DNA of 64,000 bases, taken from positions 1 to 64,000 of the forward strand of contig JAGBRZ010000185.1 of NCBI GenBank assembly GCA_017632155.1, in the 5' to 3' direction. The stretch comes from Clostridia bacterium (GTDB lineage: Bacteria; Bacillota_A; Clostridia; Oscillospirales; CAG-272). A model generated the notes under the pieces. It was not told where the DNA came from, searched no databases, and saw only the letters and a program-made list of their open reading frames with translations. Made by a program: the position numbers and the translations under genes. Positions 51,009 to 59,424 of this stretch are shown here, one piece after another; the first letter of the stretch is position 1, and every line of letters begins with the position of its first letter.

Positions 51009-51390
51009 CATCCAGCTCCTTCAGCATATCCATCAGTTCGGCGGCGGACTTGCTCTTCATTTCACTTTCCTGTTTTTCGTAGAGGGTCTGCAGGATCTTC
51101 TGGCGCTGCAGTTTCTTTTCTGCTTTTGCCTTTTGATCCGCTTTTTCCTGCTGCTTCTGACTGAAGATGTACTGTACGATCTCCATCTTCGTGGCACAAA
51201 TAGCATCTTCCTTTGACTGGGTGACCAGAAGGCCGGTTTCGCCTGATTTTTCCTGCTCTTTCTTGAGGTTCTTGTATATCGAGTCTAAATCATTAACAGA
51301 CAGGTCGAAGAGGTCTTCGGTGGTGATTTCGCCCCTGAAATTGTAGCGGAACTTGTGCTTGGCGGCGAGTTCGAAAATGTTCTTTTCCAT
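50995..51390 (-). CDS. Hypothetical protein with long C-terminal coiled coil
   Basis: 131 residues. N-terminal domain MEKNIFELAAKHKFRYNFRG, LTVNDLDSIYKNL-like helix, then a charged helix (KAEKKLQRQKILQTLYEKQE) and SKSAAELMDMLKELDDEEV. The layout is familiar from other Firmicute phages but unassigned. Confidence 0.5.
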   Translation of the reverse strand: MEKNIFELAAKHKFRYNFRGEITTEDLFDLSVNDLDSIYKNLKKEQEKSGETGLLVTQSKEDAICATKMEIVQYIFSQKQQEKADQKAKAEKKLQRQKILQTLYEKQESEMKSKSAAELMDMLKELDDEEV

Positions 51391-51408
51391 TTGGGTGGTT
51401 CCTTTCTT

Positions 51409-51633
51409 TTATTCCTCTTCCTCTTCGGATTCTTCTTCGTATTCTACGTTTTCGTCTACATCTCCGGTATATACCGTGGCTCCGCAATGGGGACAATAGA
51501 ACGTACAGCAGTTGAATTCGCTGAGATTGACGGTGATTTCTTCTTTGCCGTTCATTTCTACAATGCGGGCTGGTTCACATTCATTGCCGCATACGGGGCA
51601 ATCTACGGTGATGAAGTAAGACTGGATTTTCAT
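51409..51633 (-). CDS. Small zinc-ribbon protein with acidic tail
   Basis: 74 residues. CPVCGNEC and CPHCG knuckles about 35 residues apart, followed by VDENVEYEEESEEEEE. Probable nucleic-acid or polymerase-binding ribbon. Function unknown. Confidence 0.5.
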   Translation of the reverse strand: MKIQSYFITVDCPVCGNECEPARIVEMNGKEEITVNLSEFNCCTFYCPHCGATVYTGDVDENVEYEEESEEEEE

Positions 51634-51647
51634 AGGCGTATCCTTTC

Positions 51648-53711
51648 TCAGAACTTGATTTTCAGGACTCTTTCGGTGGCACCGGTAACCTTTACGACCA
51701 GTTCGCTGCGCTGGGTTTCGCTGAAGCCGAGGCCGGAGAGCTGGTTTTCGGTGGATTCGGCGGCCATCTTGGTGCCCAGAGCCTCGAAGACACGCTTATG
51801 TTCCAGCAGTTCGTTCTTCAGATATTCGTTGAAGAAGCCACTGGGGGAATCGGGGTTCTGGCAGTCCTTCAGCAGGAAGAAATAGTGCTTGTTGCCGCAG
51901 CCCTGCATTTCGTTCCAGTAGTTGGGGGAGTGGCAGATCAGGGTTACAGGGACGAAGGTGTTGGTGTGGATGTTCCAGATTTCCTTGGAGGACTGGCCGG
52001 CGTTCAGGCGATGTTCGATGGTGAACTGGCTGCCCTTTTTGGTTACGGTGGCTACGGGTATGTTTTCACCCTGGTTGATGATTCTGGGGGAGGTGTACTG
52101 GTAGATCTGACCATCGAATTCGATCTCGGCGCGGAAACGATTGTCGCCGCCGCATCTGCTGTAGCAATGCACAAAGAAACTGTATTTGCCGTCGGGCATT
52201 CCGCGTCTGCTCGGCCAGGTGATATTTTCTACGGCGGGAGTCTTACCGGGACAAATGATGTCCACATCCAGCTCGCCGGTGCCGACTCTTTTTCTGCCGA
52301 AGAAGATATGTCCTGCGGGGCACTCACAATGTGCGTCCAGGTCATCGCTGCACAGCTTTTCATCATTCCACTGGATGGAGAAGCGCAGGTCGCCGGTTAC
52401 GCTGCCGCCGGCGTTCTTGACATTTTCCCGGATATCGGAATCGGCGATATTGCCGGTGTAGGCCCAGCTGAAGGGGTTATCCCACTTGAACATGGAGGGG
52501 GCTTCCGGGTCCTTGGGGGCGATCAGGGAAACCATATTTCTGCTGTGGCGGTTTTCTACGTAAGCTTCTACCTTCTTTGCGGTGGGCAGGACGTCGGAGA
52601 GGAACTTTTCGATGGTGATTTCTTCTGCGCGGTCGAACTTCAGGGGTTTCTTCTGGGTATCTGCGGACAGGGAGGCGAACACGTCTGCGGCGTCGGTCTG
52701 CTTCATACGGCTGACTACGCTTCTGTCGGCGAACAGGACGTTATTGACGGTGACGTCGTCCAGGCGGGCGAATCTTCTGCCGAGGGAGTTCATGTAGCCC
52801 ATTTCTTCCAGCTTCTTTTTGGCATCGTCCAGCATTTTCTGGGTGAAGATGGCCTTGGGGCGCTTATAGTTGGTGGGAGCTACGATATTCTCGTACCGTT
52901 TTACGGCGGTTTCCAGATCGGTGCCTTCGGTGATGTCGGTCAGGAGGGTACCGATGCTGTGGTTTCGCATATGGGAGATGGCGGCTCCGGCCTGCCGGTA
53001 CCAGTTCCAGCATTTCAGGTGCTTGGCCTTTTCAGAAGTCTGCTTAGAGAATTCTTCCTTATATGCCCGGAAGGTGGTGAGCTGGTTCTTCCATTCGGAA
53101 CCACGGTACAGGGAATCCTGGGCGATCAGTTCCAGAACGGTGTCTACGGCTTCCATGCTGATTTCGTTCAGGGAACGGTAGAACACGCTCTCGCCGGTTC
53201 TGGCGTCGCCCTTGATGGTGCCGTGCTGGCTGGAGGGGGTTACATAAGAGGCGGGGAGGACGGCGTGGAGGTGTGCCCACTGTTCAACCTCGCCATCCTT
53301 GTTACAGGAGATGGTTTCTTTGATGCCGACTCTTCTGGCATCGGTCATATACAGGGAATCGATATTGCGGCTCTGGATGAAGGCGTTCAGGCGTTTGGTG
53401 GTGCTGCCGTACTCGGGGTTATCGAAGCCGAAATTCCACACGGTTTCCATGGAGGGTTCGCCGGTCACGGGGTCTTCCTTGATGGTGACCACGCCGCCGA
53501 AACTGCGGATAAAGTGGCGGCAGGCGTTGCAGTCCAGCTCGCGGCGTTCTCTGAACATCTTATTGTGTTCCGGCGGGAAGCTGTCAAGGTACAGATTATA
53601 GAGCACTGTTCTGTCGTCCGGTGACAGTTCCACCTCAAACAGAGTGGGATTGCCGGTTATCATGGTCTGCAGGTGATCGGTGAAATCGGTGACGAATTTA
53701 TTGAAGTTCAT
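51648..53711 (-). CDS. Large hypothetical protein with DUF2135/YfaP-like domain
   Basis: 687 residues. The N-terminal ~430 residues form a domain common to gut Firmicute phages without known function (ELDCNACRHFIRSFGGVVTI; ARLDDVTVNNVLFADRSVVS). Residues ~450-560 match a beta-sandwich of DUF2135 type: DDLDAHCECPAGHIFFG, TGELDVDIICPGKT, ENITWPSRRGMPDGKYSFFV. The C-terminal part is unassigned. GGAG-type site at 53719. It is the largest early gene of unknown function here and sits between replication and regulatory genes. Confidence 0.6.
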   Translation of the reverse strand: MNFNKFVTDFTDHLQTMITGNPTLFEVELSPDDRTVLYNLYLDSFPPEHNKMFRERRELDCNACRHFIRSFGGVVTIKEDPVTGEPSMETVWNFGFDNPEYGSTTKRLNAFIQSRNIDSLYMTDARRVGIKETISCNKDGEVEQWAHLHAVLPASYVTPSSQHGTIKGDARTGESVFYRSLNEISMEAVDTVLELIAQDSLYRGSEWKNQLTTFRAYKEEFSKQTSEKAKHLKCWNWYRQAGAAISHMRNHSIGTLLTDITEGTDLETAVKRYENIVAPTNYKRPKAIFTQKMLDDAKKKLEEMGYMNSLGRRFARLDDVTVNNVLFADRSVVSRMKQTDAADVFASLSADTQKKPLKFDRAEEITIEKFLSDVLPTAKKVEAYVENRHSRNMVSLIAPKDPEAPSMFKWDNPFSWAYTGNIADSDIRENVKNAGGSVTGDLRFSIQWNDEKLCSDDLDAHCECPAGHIFFGRKRVGTGELDVDIICPGKTPAVENITWPSRRGMPDGKYSFFVHCYSRCGGDNRFRAEIEFDGQIYQYTSPRIINQGENIPVATVTKKGSQFTIEHRLNAGQSSKEIWNIHTNTFVPVTLICHSPNYWNEMQGCGNKHYFFLLKDCQNPDSPSGFFNEYLKNELLEHKRVFEALGTKMAAESTENQLSGLGFSETQRSELVVKVTGATERVLKIKF

Positions 53712-54120
53712 TGTGGTTCTCCTGAAGAAAATAGTTTTTGATGGTTTCGTAGAAGACGGTGAGGTCGGAAAATTTCTGCTTTGTGATCTGGAAGCCTATG
53801 GGGAAATGCGTGCCCGAGTCTACGACGCAGTACAGGCATGGATAGGTTTCCGGCGGCAGGACTTCCCGCATATCGTTTTTGTACCAACTGAGATATTTTG
53901 CCAGGGATTGGAAATCGGCTTCGGTATGGAGGGTGTACAGGCGTGCTTCTTTGTCGCCGTCGATGGTGATGGGCCATGGAACCTGGATGTACAGGAGTCT
54001 GGAACCGGCTTCGGCGGCTCGTCTGGCTTCTTCGTGAGTGCGGCAGGCGGCTTCGCTTGAGAATTCGTAGCCGTCGTCGCTATACCAGTAGGTTTTGGTT
54101 ACTTCTTCTTTTCTCATCAT
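53698..54120 (-). CDS. Hypothetical protein
   Basis: 140 residues from the ATGATG at 54120/54117 (GGAGG upstream); a longer frame to 54153 is less likely. TKTYWYSDDGYEFSSEAACR and LYCVVDSGTHFPIGFQITKQ are recognisable segments; Trp/Tyr rich at the start. No family. Overlaps the DUF2135 gene by 14 bases. Confidence 0.45.
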   Translation of the reverse strand: MMRKEEVTKTYWYSDDGYEFSSEAACRTHEEARRAAEAGSRLLYIQVPWPITIDGDKEARLYTLHTEADFQSLAKYLSWYKNDMREVLPPETYPCLYCVVDSGTHFPIGFQITKQKFSDLTVFYETIKNYFLQENHNELQ

Positions 54121-54374
54121 GCCTCCGGCTCTGCAGCTCTGCGGTTTAGCCATTCTTCGGCAGATTCGAGAGTGTCATAAAATACATCATACATATTCAT
54201 CATAGGGCAGTCTTCATGTGCGCCGGTTGCTTGGTTGTGAACAATCATATAGGACAGACCAGACCAGGGATCTTCGAGATAATCCTGGCCATGGATATTG
54301 CCTTCGTCGTCACATATATGAGCGTAAAAGTCGCCGCCGCAGAACGGACAGGGTTTTGTGTTTAGTTTGATCAT
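54117..54374 (-). CDS. Lar-like restriction-alleviation family protein
   Basis: 85 residues from ATG 54374, with AGAGGAAGA upstream. MIKLNTKPCPFCGGDFYAHI and the C-terminal helix ESAEEWLNRRAAEPE follow the Lar/zinc-finger layout (CPFCG near the N-terminus, Trp-Asn-Arg near the end). In other phages such proteins are annotated as anti-restriction; the activity here is inferred from resemblance only. Confidence 0.55.
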   Translation of the reverse strand: MIKLNTKPCPFCGGDFYAHICDDEGNIHGQDYLEDPWSGLSYMIVHNQATGAHEDCPMMNMYDVFYDTLESAEEWLNRRAAEPEA

Positions 54375-54742
54375 GACTCTTCCTCTGTTTCTTCTTCCAT
54401 TTCCTCCGCCCAGCACTGTGAACAGTTCAGTTCTTTGCAGTTGGTGGGTGTACCGTAAATATGTTCACGGCAGAAATCCAGAAATCCGTGCTCGTTCAGT
54501 TTTGCATTGGGGAATTTTTTGAGGAAGTCCTGCTGGTATGTCTTGATGTGCAATGCTGCCCAGTTTTCGATGATCTTTGCGGATTCGGTCAGGAGGTCTT
54601 CAGGAATCTCGCAAAGAGGTTCGTCTGACAGGAATCTGCACAGATTGAAAATAGGGCAAGCATTGCATGTGTCGTGGGCGTGATGCTTACATATCTTGCC
54701 GATCGTCCGCAGGGTTCCGGTGACTTCGTTTCTGGTGATCAT
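54371..54742 (-). CDS. Cys-rich protein of unknown function
   Basis: 123 residues from ATG 54742 (AGGAGG upstream). Several Cys pairs (CKHHAHDTCNACPIFNLC; CKELNCSQCW) suggest two zinc or Fe-S sites. Ends in an acidic tail. No family recognised. Confidence 0.5.
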   Translation of the reverse strand: MITRNEVTGTLRTIGKICKHHAHDTCNACPIFNLCRFLSDEPLCEIPEDLLTESAKIIENWAALHIKTYQQDFLKKFPNAKLNEHGFLDFCREHIYGTPTNCKELNCSQCWAEEMEEETEEES

Positions 54743-54918
54743 TCCTTGTTTCCTCCTTTGCGGTTCTGCCATTTTTCTTTCAGCCAGTCGATGATGTCTG
54801 TTTCTTCTTCAAGCCACTGGTATACGAAGGCGGCGCTAAGAAACAGAAATCCGAAAGTTCCTACGATAATGACAATGGCAAGGCAGACAAGGAAAGTGTT
54901 CCACACAAACATTCCCAT
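54739..54918 (-). CDS. Small membrane protein
   Basis: 59 residues: MGMFVWNTFLVCLAIVIIVG with TFGFLFLSAAFVYQWL forms one long TM helix, then a charged tail (DWLKEKWQNRKGG). GGAGG upstream and a 4-base overlap with the next gene. Function unknown. Confidence 0.55.
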   Translation of the reverse strand: MGMFVWNTFLVCLAIVIIVGTFGFLFLSAAFVYQWLEEETDIIDWLKEKWQNRKGGNKE

Positions 54919-54919
54919 A

Positions 54920-55666
54920 TCAGGTTTCCTCCTTCAGGAAGAATTCTCTGGTATAGGGGAGGGTCAGGATCCAGTCGCACATATCTTTCCATTCCTGCAG
55001 TTTATGGTTGCGTCTTGCGTAGTACATATTCAGCAGGTTTTCGTAGTTCCCTGTCCATGTGCGCATCTGGTTGTAGCTTGTGGGGAGGAGTTCGATCATC
55101 TGGAGCCAGGCGGTTTTGTCGTTGGGTTCGTAGATCACGGGGGAGCCAAAGAGGTCTTCTGCTGCGCCGCCGTTGTTGAAGATATCCCGCCAGAAGTTCA
55201 GCTCTTCAATGGTGGCGTTCAGAACCTGCATGGATCTGGGGGTCAGGTTTTCGTGAGAGAAATCGGCAGGGGTGAATTCCTTGGCGTGGATCTTATGCAT
55301 GGTGCTGCAGCTGTTGGCGGTGGTGGCTACCTTATATGTATCGGCTTCTTTCCACCAGTACAGGGGGGCGGTGATGTCTACGGATACGAAGATCTGGCGC
55401 AGGAATTTGCGGTCGTCGCTGCCGCCATTGATCAGGGTTTTGGCCAGCTTCATGTCGTTTTCGCCGATAACAAAAATAGGTTCTGCCGGGATACCACACT
55501 GATCGTATCCGCAAAGATTACACCAATGAGGTTCTTCTTCGGGGCCGAGAGCTGTACATGGTGTCTTGTATTCGCTGTCGCTTTTCGCCCAGGAATTCAT
55601 GGGATTGCGCATCCCCCGGATTGCGTTATCAAGGTTCATGACGGACGTTCGTTCAAGCTTGATCAT
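54920..55666 (-). CDS. thyX: ThyX-like flavin-dependent thymidylate synthase (divergent)
   Basis: 248 residues from ATG 55666, which has AAAGGAGA upstream; a longer frame to 55705 runs into the non-coding leader. KLERTSVMNLDNAIRGMRNP, ITAPLYWWKEADTYKVATTA and NSCSTMHKI correspond to the ThyX fold, where the family signature RHRxxSxNxxSxRY is replaced by W-K...T-A-N-S-C-S-T-M. It would methylate dUMP to dTMP, matching the dUTPase in the window. The changed motif makes the assignment provisional. Confidence 0.6.
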   Translation of the reverse strand: MIKLERTSVMNLDNAIRGMRNPMNSWAKSDSEYKTPCTALGPEEEPHWCNLCGYDQCGIPAEPIFVIGENDMKLAKTLINGGSDDRKFLRQIFVSVDITAPLYWWKEADTYKVATTANSCSTMHKIHAKEFTPADFSHENLTPRSMQVLNATIEELNFWRDIFNNGGAAEDLFGSPVIYEPNDKTAWLQMIELLPTSYNQMRTWTGNYENLLNMYYARRNHKLQEWKDMCDWILTLPYTREFFLKEET

Positions 55667-55705
55667 TTTGTCTCCTTTACAGGTATGTATTTCCAAATAC
55701 ATCAC

Positions 55706-55807
55706 GACTGCAGTCGAGCCGGGATGACGTATTGGCAGTAGTGTGAATTGCGCATAGTTGTAGTTGATACATTTCCTTTGTTCGATGCAATGTAATTATC
55801 AGGGGAT
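55706..55807 (-). other. Leader of the ThyX-like gene with GATGC-type site
   Basis: About 100 non-coding bases holding GATGCAATGTAATT (55784-55797) upstream of the ThyX-like gene. I see no clear -35/-10 pair, only an AT-rich stretch. Confidence 0.4.
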
Positions 55808-56263
55808 TTAATAGACAACGCTGCGGATCTTGTCGGCGATACGGAGCGCTGTTTCGGTATCTTTTGTAGCTACCATGACGGTATCGAAGCCGGCCACGGT
55901 GCCGATGATTTCCGGGTCTTCTGCGGCGTCCAGTGCGCTGGCTACGGCAGAGGCGCCGGCGTTGAAGGTTTTCACGATCACCAGATTGGCGGCGGTGCGG
56001 ACATCGGCGATCATGGAGGACAGGTTTGCGCTGTTTATGTAGTCTTTGGCGTTGACGATGCCGTTATGGGGCAGTCTGTAGGCGTAATGGCCGGTTTCTG
56101 TCATTTGCTTCTGGATACCCAGCTCGCGGATATCGGCTCTGAGTACAGAGGGACTTACCAAGGCGCCGTGCTGCTTCATGAGATCCGCCAGTTCCTCCTG
56201 TGTCTGGATATCCCGGCCGGACACCAGCATGGACAGGAGTTTCAGCCTGTTCTTTTTCTGCAT
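55808..56263 (-). CDS. argR: ArgR-family transcription regulator
   Basis: 151 residues. N-terminal winged helix (KNRLKLLSMLVSGRDIQTQE, SPSVLRADIRELG) and C-terminal oligomerisation/arginine-binding domain (NLVIVKTFNAGASAVASALD, IGTVAGFDTVMVATKD). Normal length for ArgR. ArgR proteins repress arginine synthesis and act as accessory factors in some site-specific recombination reactions. A phage copy beside MrpR- and MazF-like genes may sense host state or modulate recombination. Confidence 0.85.
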   Translation of the reverse strand: MQKKNRLKLLSMLVSGRDIQTQEELADLMKQHGALVSPSVLRADIRELGIQKQMTETGHYAYRLPHNGIVNAKDYINSANLSSMIADVRTAANLVIVKTFNAGASAVASALDAAEDPEIIGTVAGFDTVMVATKDTETALRIADKIRSVVY

Positions 56264-56321
56264 ACGCTTCCCTTTTCGATTTCGGAATTGCCGAGTCTAT
56301 TGACCCGGGCTGCTGGAATCC

Positions 56322-56338
56322 GGAAGAGTTGAACTTCC
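56322..56338 (-). other. Orphan tRNA 3'-half-like hairpin
   Basis: GGAAG-TTCAACT-CTTCC is a perfect T-arm-like hairpin followed on the minus strand by GGATTCC and AGCA, like the acceptor strand and tail of a tRNA. No matching 5' half lies upstream. Confidence 0.35.
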
Positions 56339-56370
56339 GATGTTTGCACCGGCGATCCCATGTATTGGTA

Positions 56371-56384
56371 GATGCTTTGTAATT
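56371..56384. promoter_or_regulatory. Candidate operator GATGCTTTGTAATT
   Basis: Identical to the site at 34382-34395; upstream of the argR-like gene. Confidence 0.4.
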
Positions 56385-56400
56385 AGTAGGCGGTATGTAT

Positions 56401-56429
56401 GGACGATACGGAATGGAATCCTATCGTCC
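56401..56429 (-). terminator. Hairpin after the MrpR-like gene
   Basis: GGACGATA/TATCGTCC perfect 8-bp stem extended by an inner GGA/TCC pair, located 7 bases after the stop. There is no T run, so it may be a weak terminator or mRNA stabiliser. Confidence 0.4.
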
Positions 56430-56435
56430 TGTAGA

Positions 56436-57458
56436 TTATTTTTGCAGATAATTACGGCAGTTTTTCTGCACATATGTGAGCCACTCGGAGTAATCCCGGC
56501 GGACTTTGGTAGCGGCGCATACATCGCCGTTCAGGTTCATCTTGATCAGAGACTCGACAGAATACCGTCCGCCCATTGCTCTTTCTGCCTGCATCATCTG
56601 CCAGCAGCGGCTGCTGACAACGATATTCGTCAGGGTATAGAAGGCATTATCGCCTGTTTCTGCCATACGGCGGGTATTGAAAACGCCCAATTTCCGGTAG
56701 ATAGCGTGGCGGGTGAGCGGGCGGCGGGAGTGGACGGAGGGGCGCTGGTTTTCGTTTTTTACGGTACGTCTAATGAAATACTCGGAATCTACGGTGAAGT
56801 AGGCTGTGTTTCCGAATTCTATGGAAATACAGTGATCGTTGTTTCTGTACCGCTGCAGATACGGAATAAACTCTTTGGTGATCTCAATCGTCATATCTCT
56901 GACTGTCACGGTACTGCAGTCTTCGCTGACGTCTGTATTTTTCAGGACACAAATGTCCTGTATGCTTATACCGTCCCATGCAAGCATCAGGGCGGCGCAG
57001 AGGCTGTCCGGGGAATCTTTGAACATGGACTTCAGAAGATCCAGGAGGTGATCCGGGGAAGCTACATATGCGCGGGTTTCTTCGGTTTGGATTTCGGCTT
57101 CGTCTGTGTTTTGGAAATCCATATTCTGCGCTTCGTCCGGGTCGGACATGGTCAGGTCATTGATAGGGAACAGGATGGACTTCTTAATGTCTTTCAGGGC
57201 TTCGAGCTTTTCCTGCTGGTCGGTACACGCTTCCCCGCCCCACTCGAAATACATTCTCAGAGCGACCTTCTGATGGGTGAAGCTGTTATGGCCGCAGCTG
57301 TACAGGTAATCGTTCAGTTTTCTGCGGAACAGGTCGTCACAGGGCACGTTTATGAAATCGTAATTACCGTTGGTTTTCTGCCATTTGGAATACCTCCCGG
57401 CGAAGCGGGCAACGGACATATGCCCCGGGTAATTTTCTTTGAATTCGCTTAGTTTCAT
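56436..57458 (-). CDS. Tyrosine-recombinase-fold-like protein, possibly MrpR-type lytic repressor
   Basis: 340 residues from ATG 57458 (GTGAGGA upstream). The middle segment LLDLLKSMFKDSPDSLCAAL, LMLAWDGISIQDICVLKNTD and the C-terminal RAMGGRYSVESLIKM resemble integrase-type folds but the R-H-R-Y residues are absent. That combination is what MrpR-family repressors of SPbeta-like phages show. A DNA-binding regulator is plausible; alternatively an unknown recombinase relative. Follows the MazF-like gene in one operon. Confidence 0.4.
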   Translation of the reverse strand: MKLSEFKENYPGHMSVARFAGRYSKWQKTNGNYDFINVPCDDLFRRKLNDYLYSCGHNSFTHQKVALRMYFEWGGEACTDQQEKLEALKDIKKSILFPINDLTMSDPDEAQNMDFQNTDEAEIQTEETRAYVASPDHLLDLLKSMFKDSPDSLCAALMLAWDGISIQDICVLKNTDVSEDCSTVTVRDMTIEITKEFIPYLQRYRNNDHCISIEFGNTAYFTVDSEYFIRRTVKNENQRPSVHSRRPLTRHAIYRKLGVFNTRRMAETGDNAFYTLTNIVVSSRCWQMMQAERAMGGRYSVESLIKMNLNGDVCAATKVRRDYSEWLTYVQKNCRNYLQK

Positions 57459-57468
57459 GGTCTTATCC

Positions 57469-57864
57469 TCACGATGATTTGATGCTGCAGAATGGGTACT
57501 GCAGGTGCATGGCAATGGCGATTCTGCGGATGGTTTCATCGTCCGCCACCCAGATCCGCTGAGACTGGATATTTTCCTTCGGCACGGGGCGCATCTGCTC
57601 CACCAGTGCGATGCTGGATCTGAGGCTGCCGTTTGCCGGGATGTGTACGTGCATGGGCAGGTGCTTTGCGAACTTGCCGTGACTGGTCGTGAGGGGAATC
57701 ACATTGACCAGCGGACTATGCAGATTTCCGATGTCGTTGGAAACGATGATACCCGGGCGGAGTCCCGCCTGGATACCAAAGCCTCCCTCAGGGAAGTCGA
57801 TATAGTACACTTCTCCGATCTTGAATGTGCGCTTGGGTACGAGGATGTCTGTTTTGGTTGCCAT
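57469..57864 (-). CDS. MazF/PemK-like endoribonuclease-family protein, no adjacent antitoxin
   Basis: 131 residues. MazF/PemK core: FKIGEVYYIDFPEGGFGIQA, RPGIIVSNDIGN, SPLVNVIPLTT, LPMHVHIP and SSIALVEQMRPVPKE. Toxins of this fold cut mRNA. No antitoxin-type gene is adjacent: the next gene upstream on the strand is 80 bases away and unrelated. It has a perfect promoter. It may act as a phage-directed RNase, a regulator (as some PemK-like phage proteins) or rely on a distant antitoxin. Confidence 0.78.
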   Translation of the reverse strand: MATKTDILVPKRTFKIGEVYYIDFPEGGFGIQAGLRPGIIVSNDIGNLHSPLVNVIPLTTSHGKFAKHLPMHVHIPANGSLRSSIALVEQMRPVPKENIQSQRIWVADDETIRRIAIAMHLQYPFCSIKSS

Positions 57865-57894
57865 ATACCGGCCTCCTTTTCTTGTTGTGACTGT

Positions 57895-57923
57895 ATTATA
57901 GCATAGTCCGTTGGCATTGTCAA
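57895..57923 (-). promoter_or_regulatory. Consensus promoter of the MazF/MrpR-like operon
   Basis: TTGACA (57923-57918), 17 bases, TATAAT (57900-57895). Directly preceded by TATGCAATGTGATT (57929-57942), the same family of site found next to other promoters. Confidence 0.88.
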
Positions 57924-57945
57924 TAGGTTATGCAATGTGATTGTG

Positions 57946-58590
57946 TTAAGAATTTATGAATCTTCCGGGCGAAGCATCCTCCTCCGGGAACTGGAAACCC
58001 GCGCCGGCCAGGGCCTCGGGGTTCAGGTACGGGAAAATCATGGTATCGCAGCGGGAACCGTTTTCTCTCTGGATGGTCATCAGCAGGTTCATGCCGTCGG
58101 GGCTGAGCCATGCTGCGTTATAGGAAGCGCCGTCGGATCCTTCGGGATACACGTACGACTCTCCGATCAGCCGGAAGTTCGGCAGGGATGCGCTTTTCAG
58201 GTCATGGTCTGTGCGGATCCGGCCTATGTCCCGCTGCAGGATATTGTCATGCCAGAGGCTCATGTAATGCAGGCAGGCACAGCGGAGGGCCGAGATATTC
58301 TCTTCGTAGCTATATTCCGGGTATGCCTCGAAAAGATCTCCGGCGCTCTTTACGCCAAGATACAGATCACGATCCTGTATGGATTTCGAGCGGTTCCGGA
58401 ACCCGGCGGGGTCTATGTACTGCAGCCAGCAGCCAAGCTGCATACACTGTTCTTGCACATCTTCCAGATATTCCAGCGCTTCTTCTTCATCGCACAGGGT
58501 ATCCAGGATGGTTTCGGCGTTATCGTATACGTCCGCCAGGGTTTCCAAATGTACTGTTTCGTCTTCGATTTCGGTCAGCAGTCTGATCAT
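57946..58590 (-). CDS. Hypothetical protein
   Basis: 214 residues, acidic (IEDETVHLETLADVYDNAET, CDEEEALEYLEDVQEQCMQL). The C-terminal half is beta-rich (YNAAWLSPDGMNLLMTIQRE). No family recognised. Its stop lies about 20 bases from the promoter of the next operon. Confidence 0.45.
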   Translation of the reverse strand: MIRLLTEIEDETVHLETLADVYDNAETILDTLCDEEEALEYLEDVQEQCMQLGCWLQYIDPAGFRNRSKSIQDRDLYLGVKSAGDLFEAYPEYSYEENISALRCACLHYMSLWHDNILQRDIGRIRTDHDLKSASLPNFRLIGESYVYPEGSDGASYNAAWLSPDGMNLLMTIQRENGSRCDTMIFPYLNPEALAGAGFQFPEEDASPGRFINS

Positions 58591-58670
58591 CAGTTATCAC
58601 CTCTCCGTCTTTTTACAATATGTTCTTTCATGCTTCGTAAAATATGGGTTATATGTGGGGCAGGTCATTT

Positions 58671-59318
58671 TCATGCCTGCCACCGCCATATTTCGTCACA
58701 GTGTCTTTTATAGGCGCTGGCAAAACCCATGCCGCATCTGTCCGTAATGGTATACGGGATGAAGCCGCGCATGAGACATTCCAGCTCCAGCGTTGTGTAC
58801 CCTTCCCTTTTCAGGTTTCTGCCGGATTCCTTTTCGGCTTTGAGAGTATAAAACAGCTCGCTCTCCACCCTTTTTGTCCGGGCTCTCATATCGATATCGT
58901 CCGGGATCAGACGGCAGCCCAGGGACATGAGCCACACGATCTCCAGATACTGTTCCGGCGGGGCGGTCTTGAACTGTCCGCTGACAGCATAAGTAAAGAA
59001 AGCAACGGCGGCGATTCCGATATAACTGGCCACGTAGCCGATCAGGGTGGCTACAAGGAATGGTGTGCCGCCTTCCAATGTACCGCCGACACAGGCAAGG
59101 CAGGCGATGGTACAGGCGATGGTCACGGGGTGGTACAGGAGTTTGACGGCGACCATTCCGGCGACCTCCCTGTTATCCTCTGCGATTTTTGCGGTTACTT
59201 TATCATAGAACTCCTGATCGATTTTTCTGTTGACGTAATTCTTGCCGCCGGCGATCAGGATTTCTCTTTTCTTTCTTTTTTCCTCGTATTTTTTCAGTTC
59301 TTCATCGGTTGCAGGCAT
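58671..59318 (-). CDS. Membrane protein with two or more TM helices
   Basis: 215 residues. A helical N-terminus (EELKKYEEKRKKREILIAGG, NRKIDQEFYDKVTAKIAED) is followed by hydrophobic segments (VTIACTIACLACVGGTL, FLVATLIGYVASYIGIAAVA) and a soluble C-terminal domain. It has its own consensus promoter at 59366-59394. Function unknown. Confidence 0.5.
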   Translation of the reverse strand: MPATDEELKKYEEKRKKREILIAGGKNYVNRKIDQEFYDKVTAKIAEDNREVAGMVAVKLLYHPVTIACTIACLACVGGTLEGGTPFLVATLIGYVASYIGIAAVAFFTYAVSGQFKTAPPEQYLEIVWLMSLGCRLIPDDIDMRARTKRVESELFYTLKAEKESGRNLKREGYTTLELECLMRGFIPYTITDRCGMGFASAYKRHCDEIWRWQA

Positions 59319-59365
59319 CTGCTCTTCCTCCTATACTGTGATCACTTGTTCGTTCTTGTGCGCTC

Positions 59366-59394
59366 ATTATAGCACACGAACACCTGTTTGTCAA
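59366..59394 (-). promoter_or_regulatory. Consensus promoter
   Basis: TTGACA (59394-59389), 17 bases, TATAAT (59371-59366), 48 bases upstream of the membrane-protein gene. Confidence 0.88.
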
Positions 59395-59424
59395 TGGGGT
59401 TTGGGAAAATTTGTTCGGATTTTG

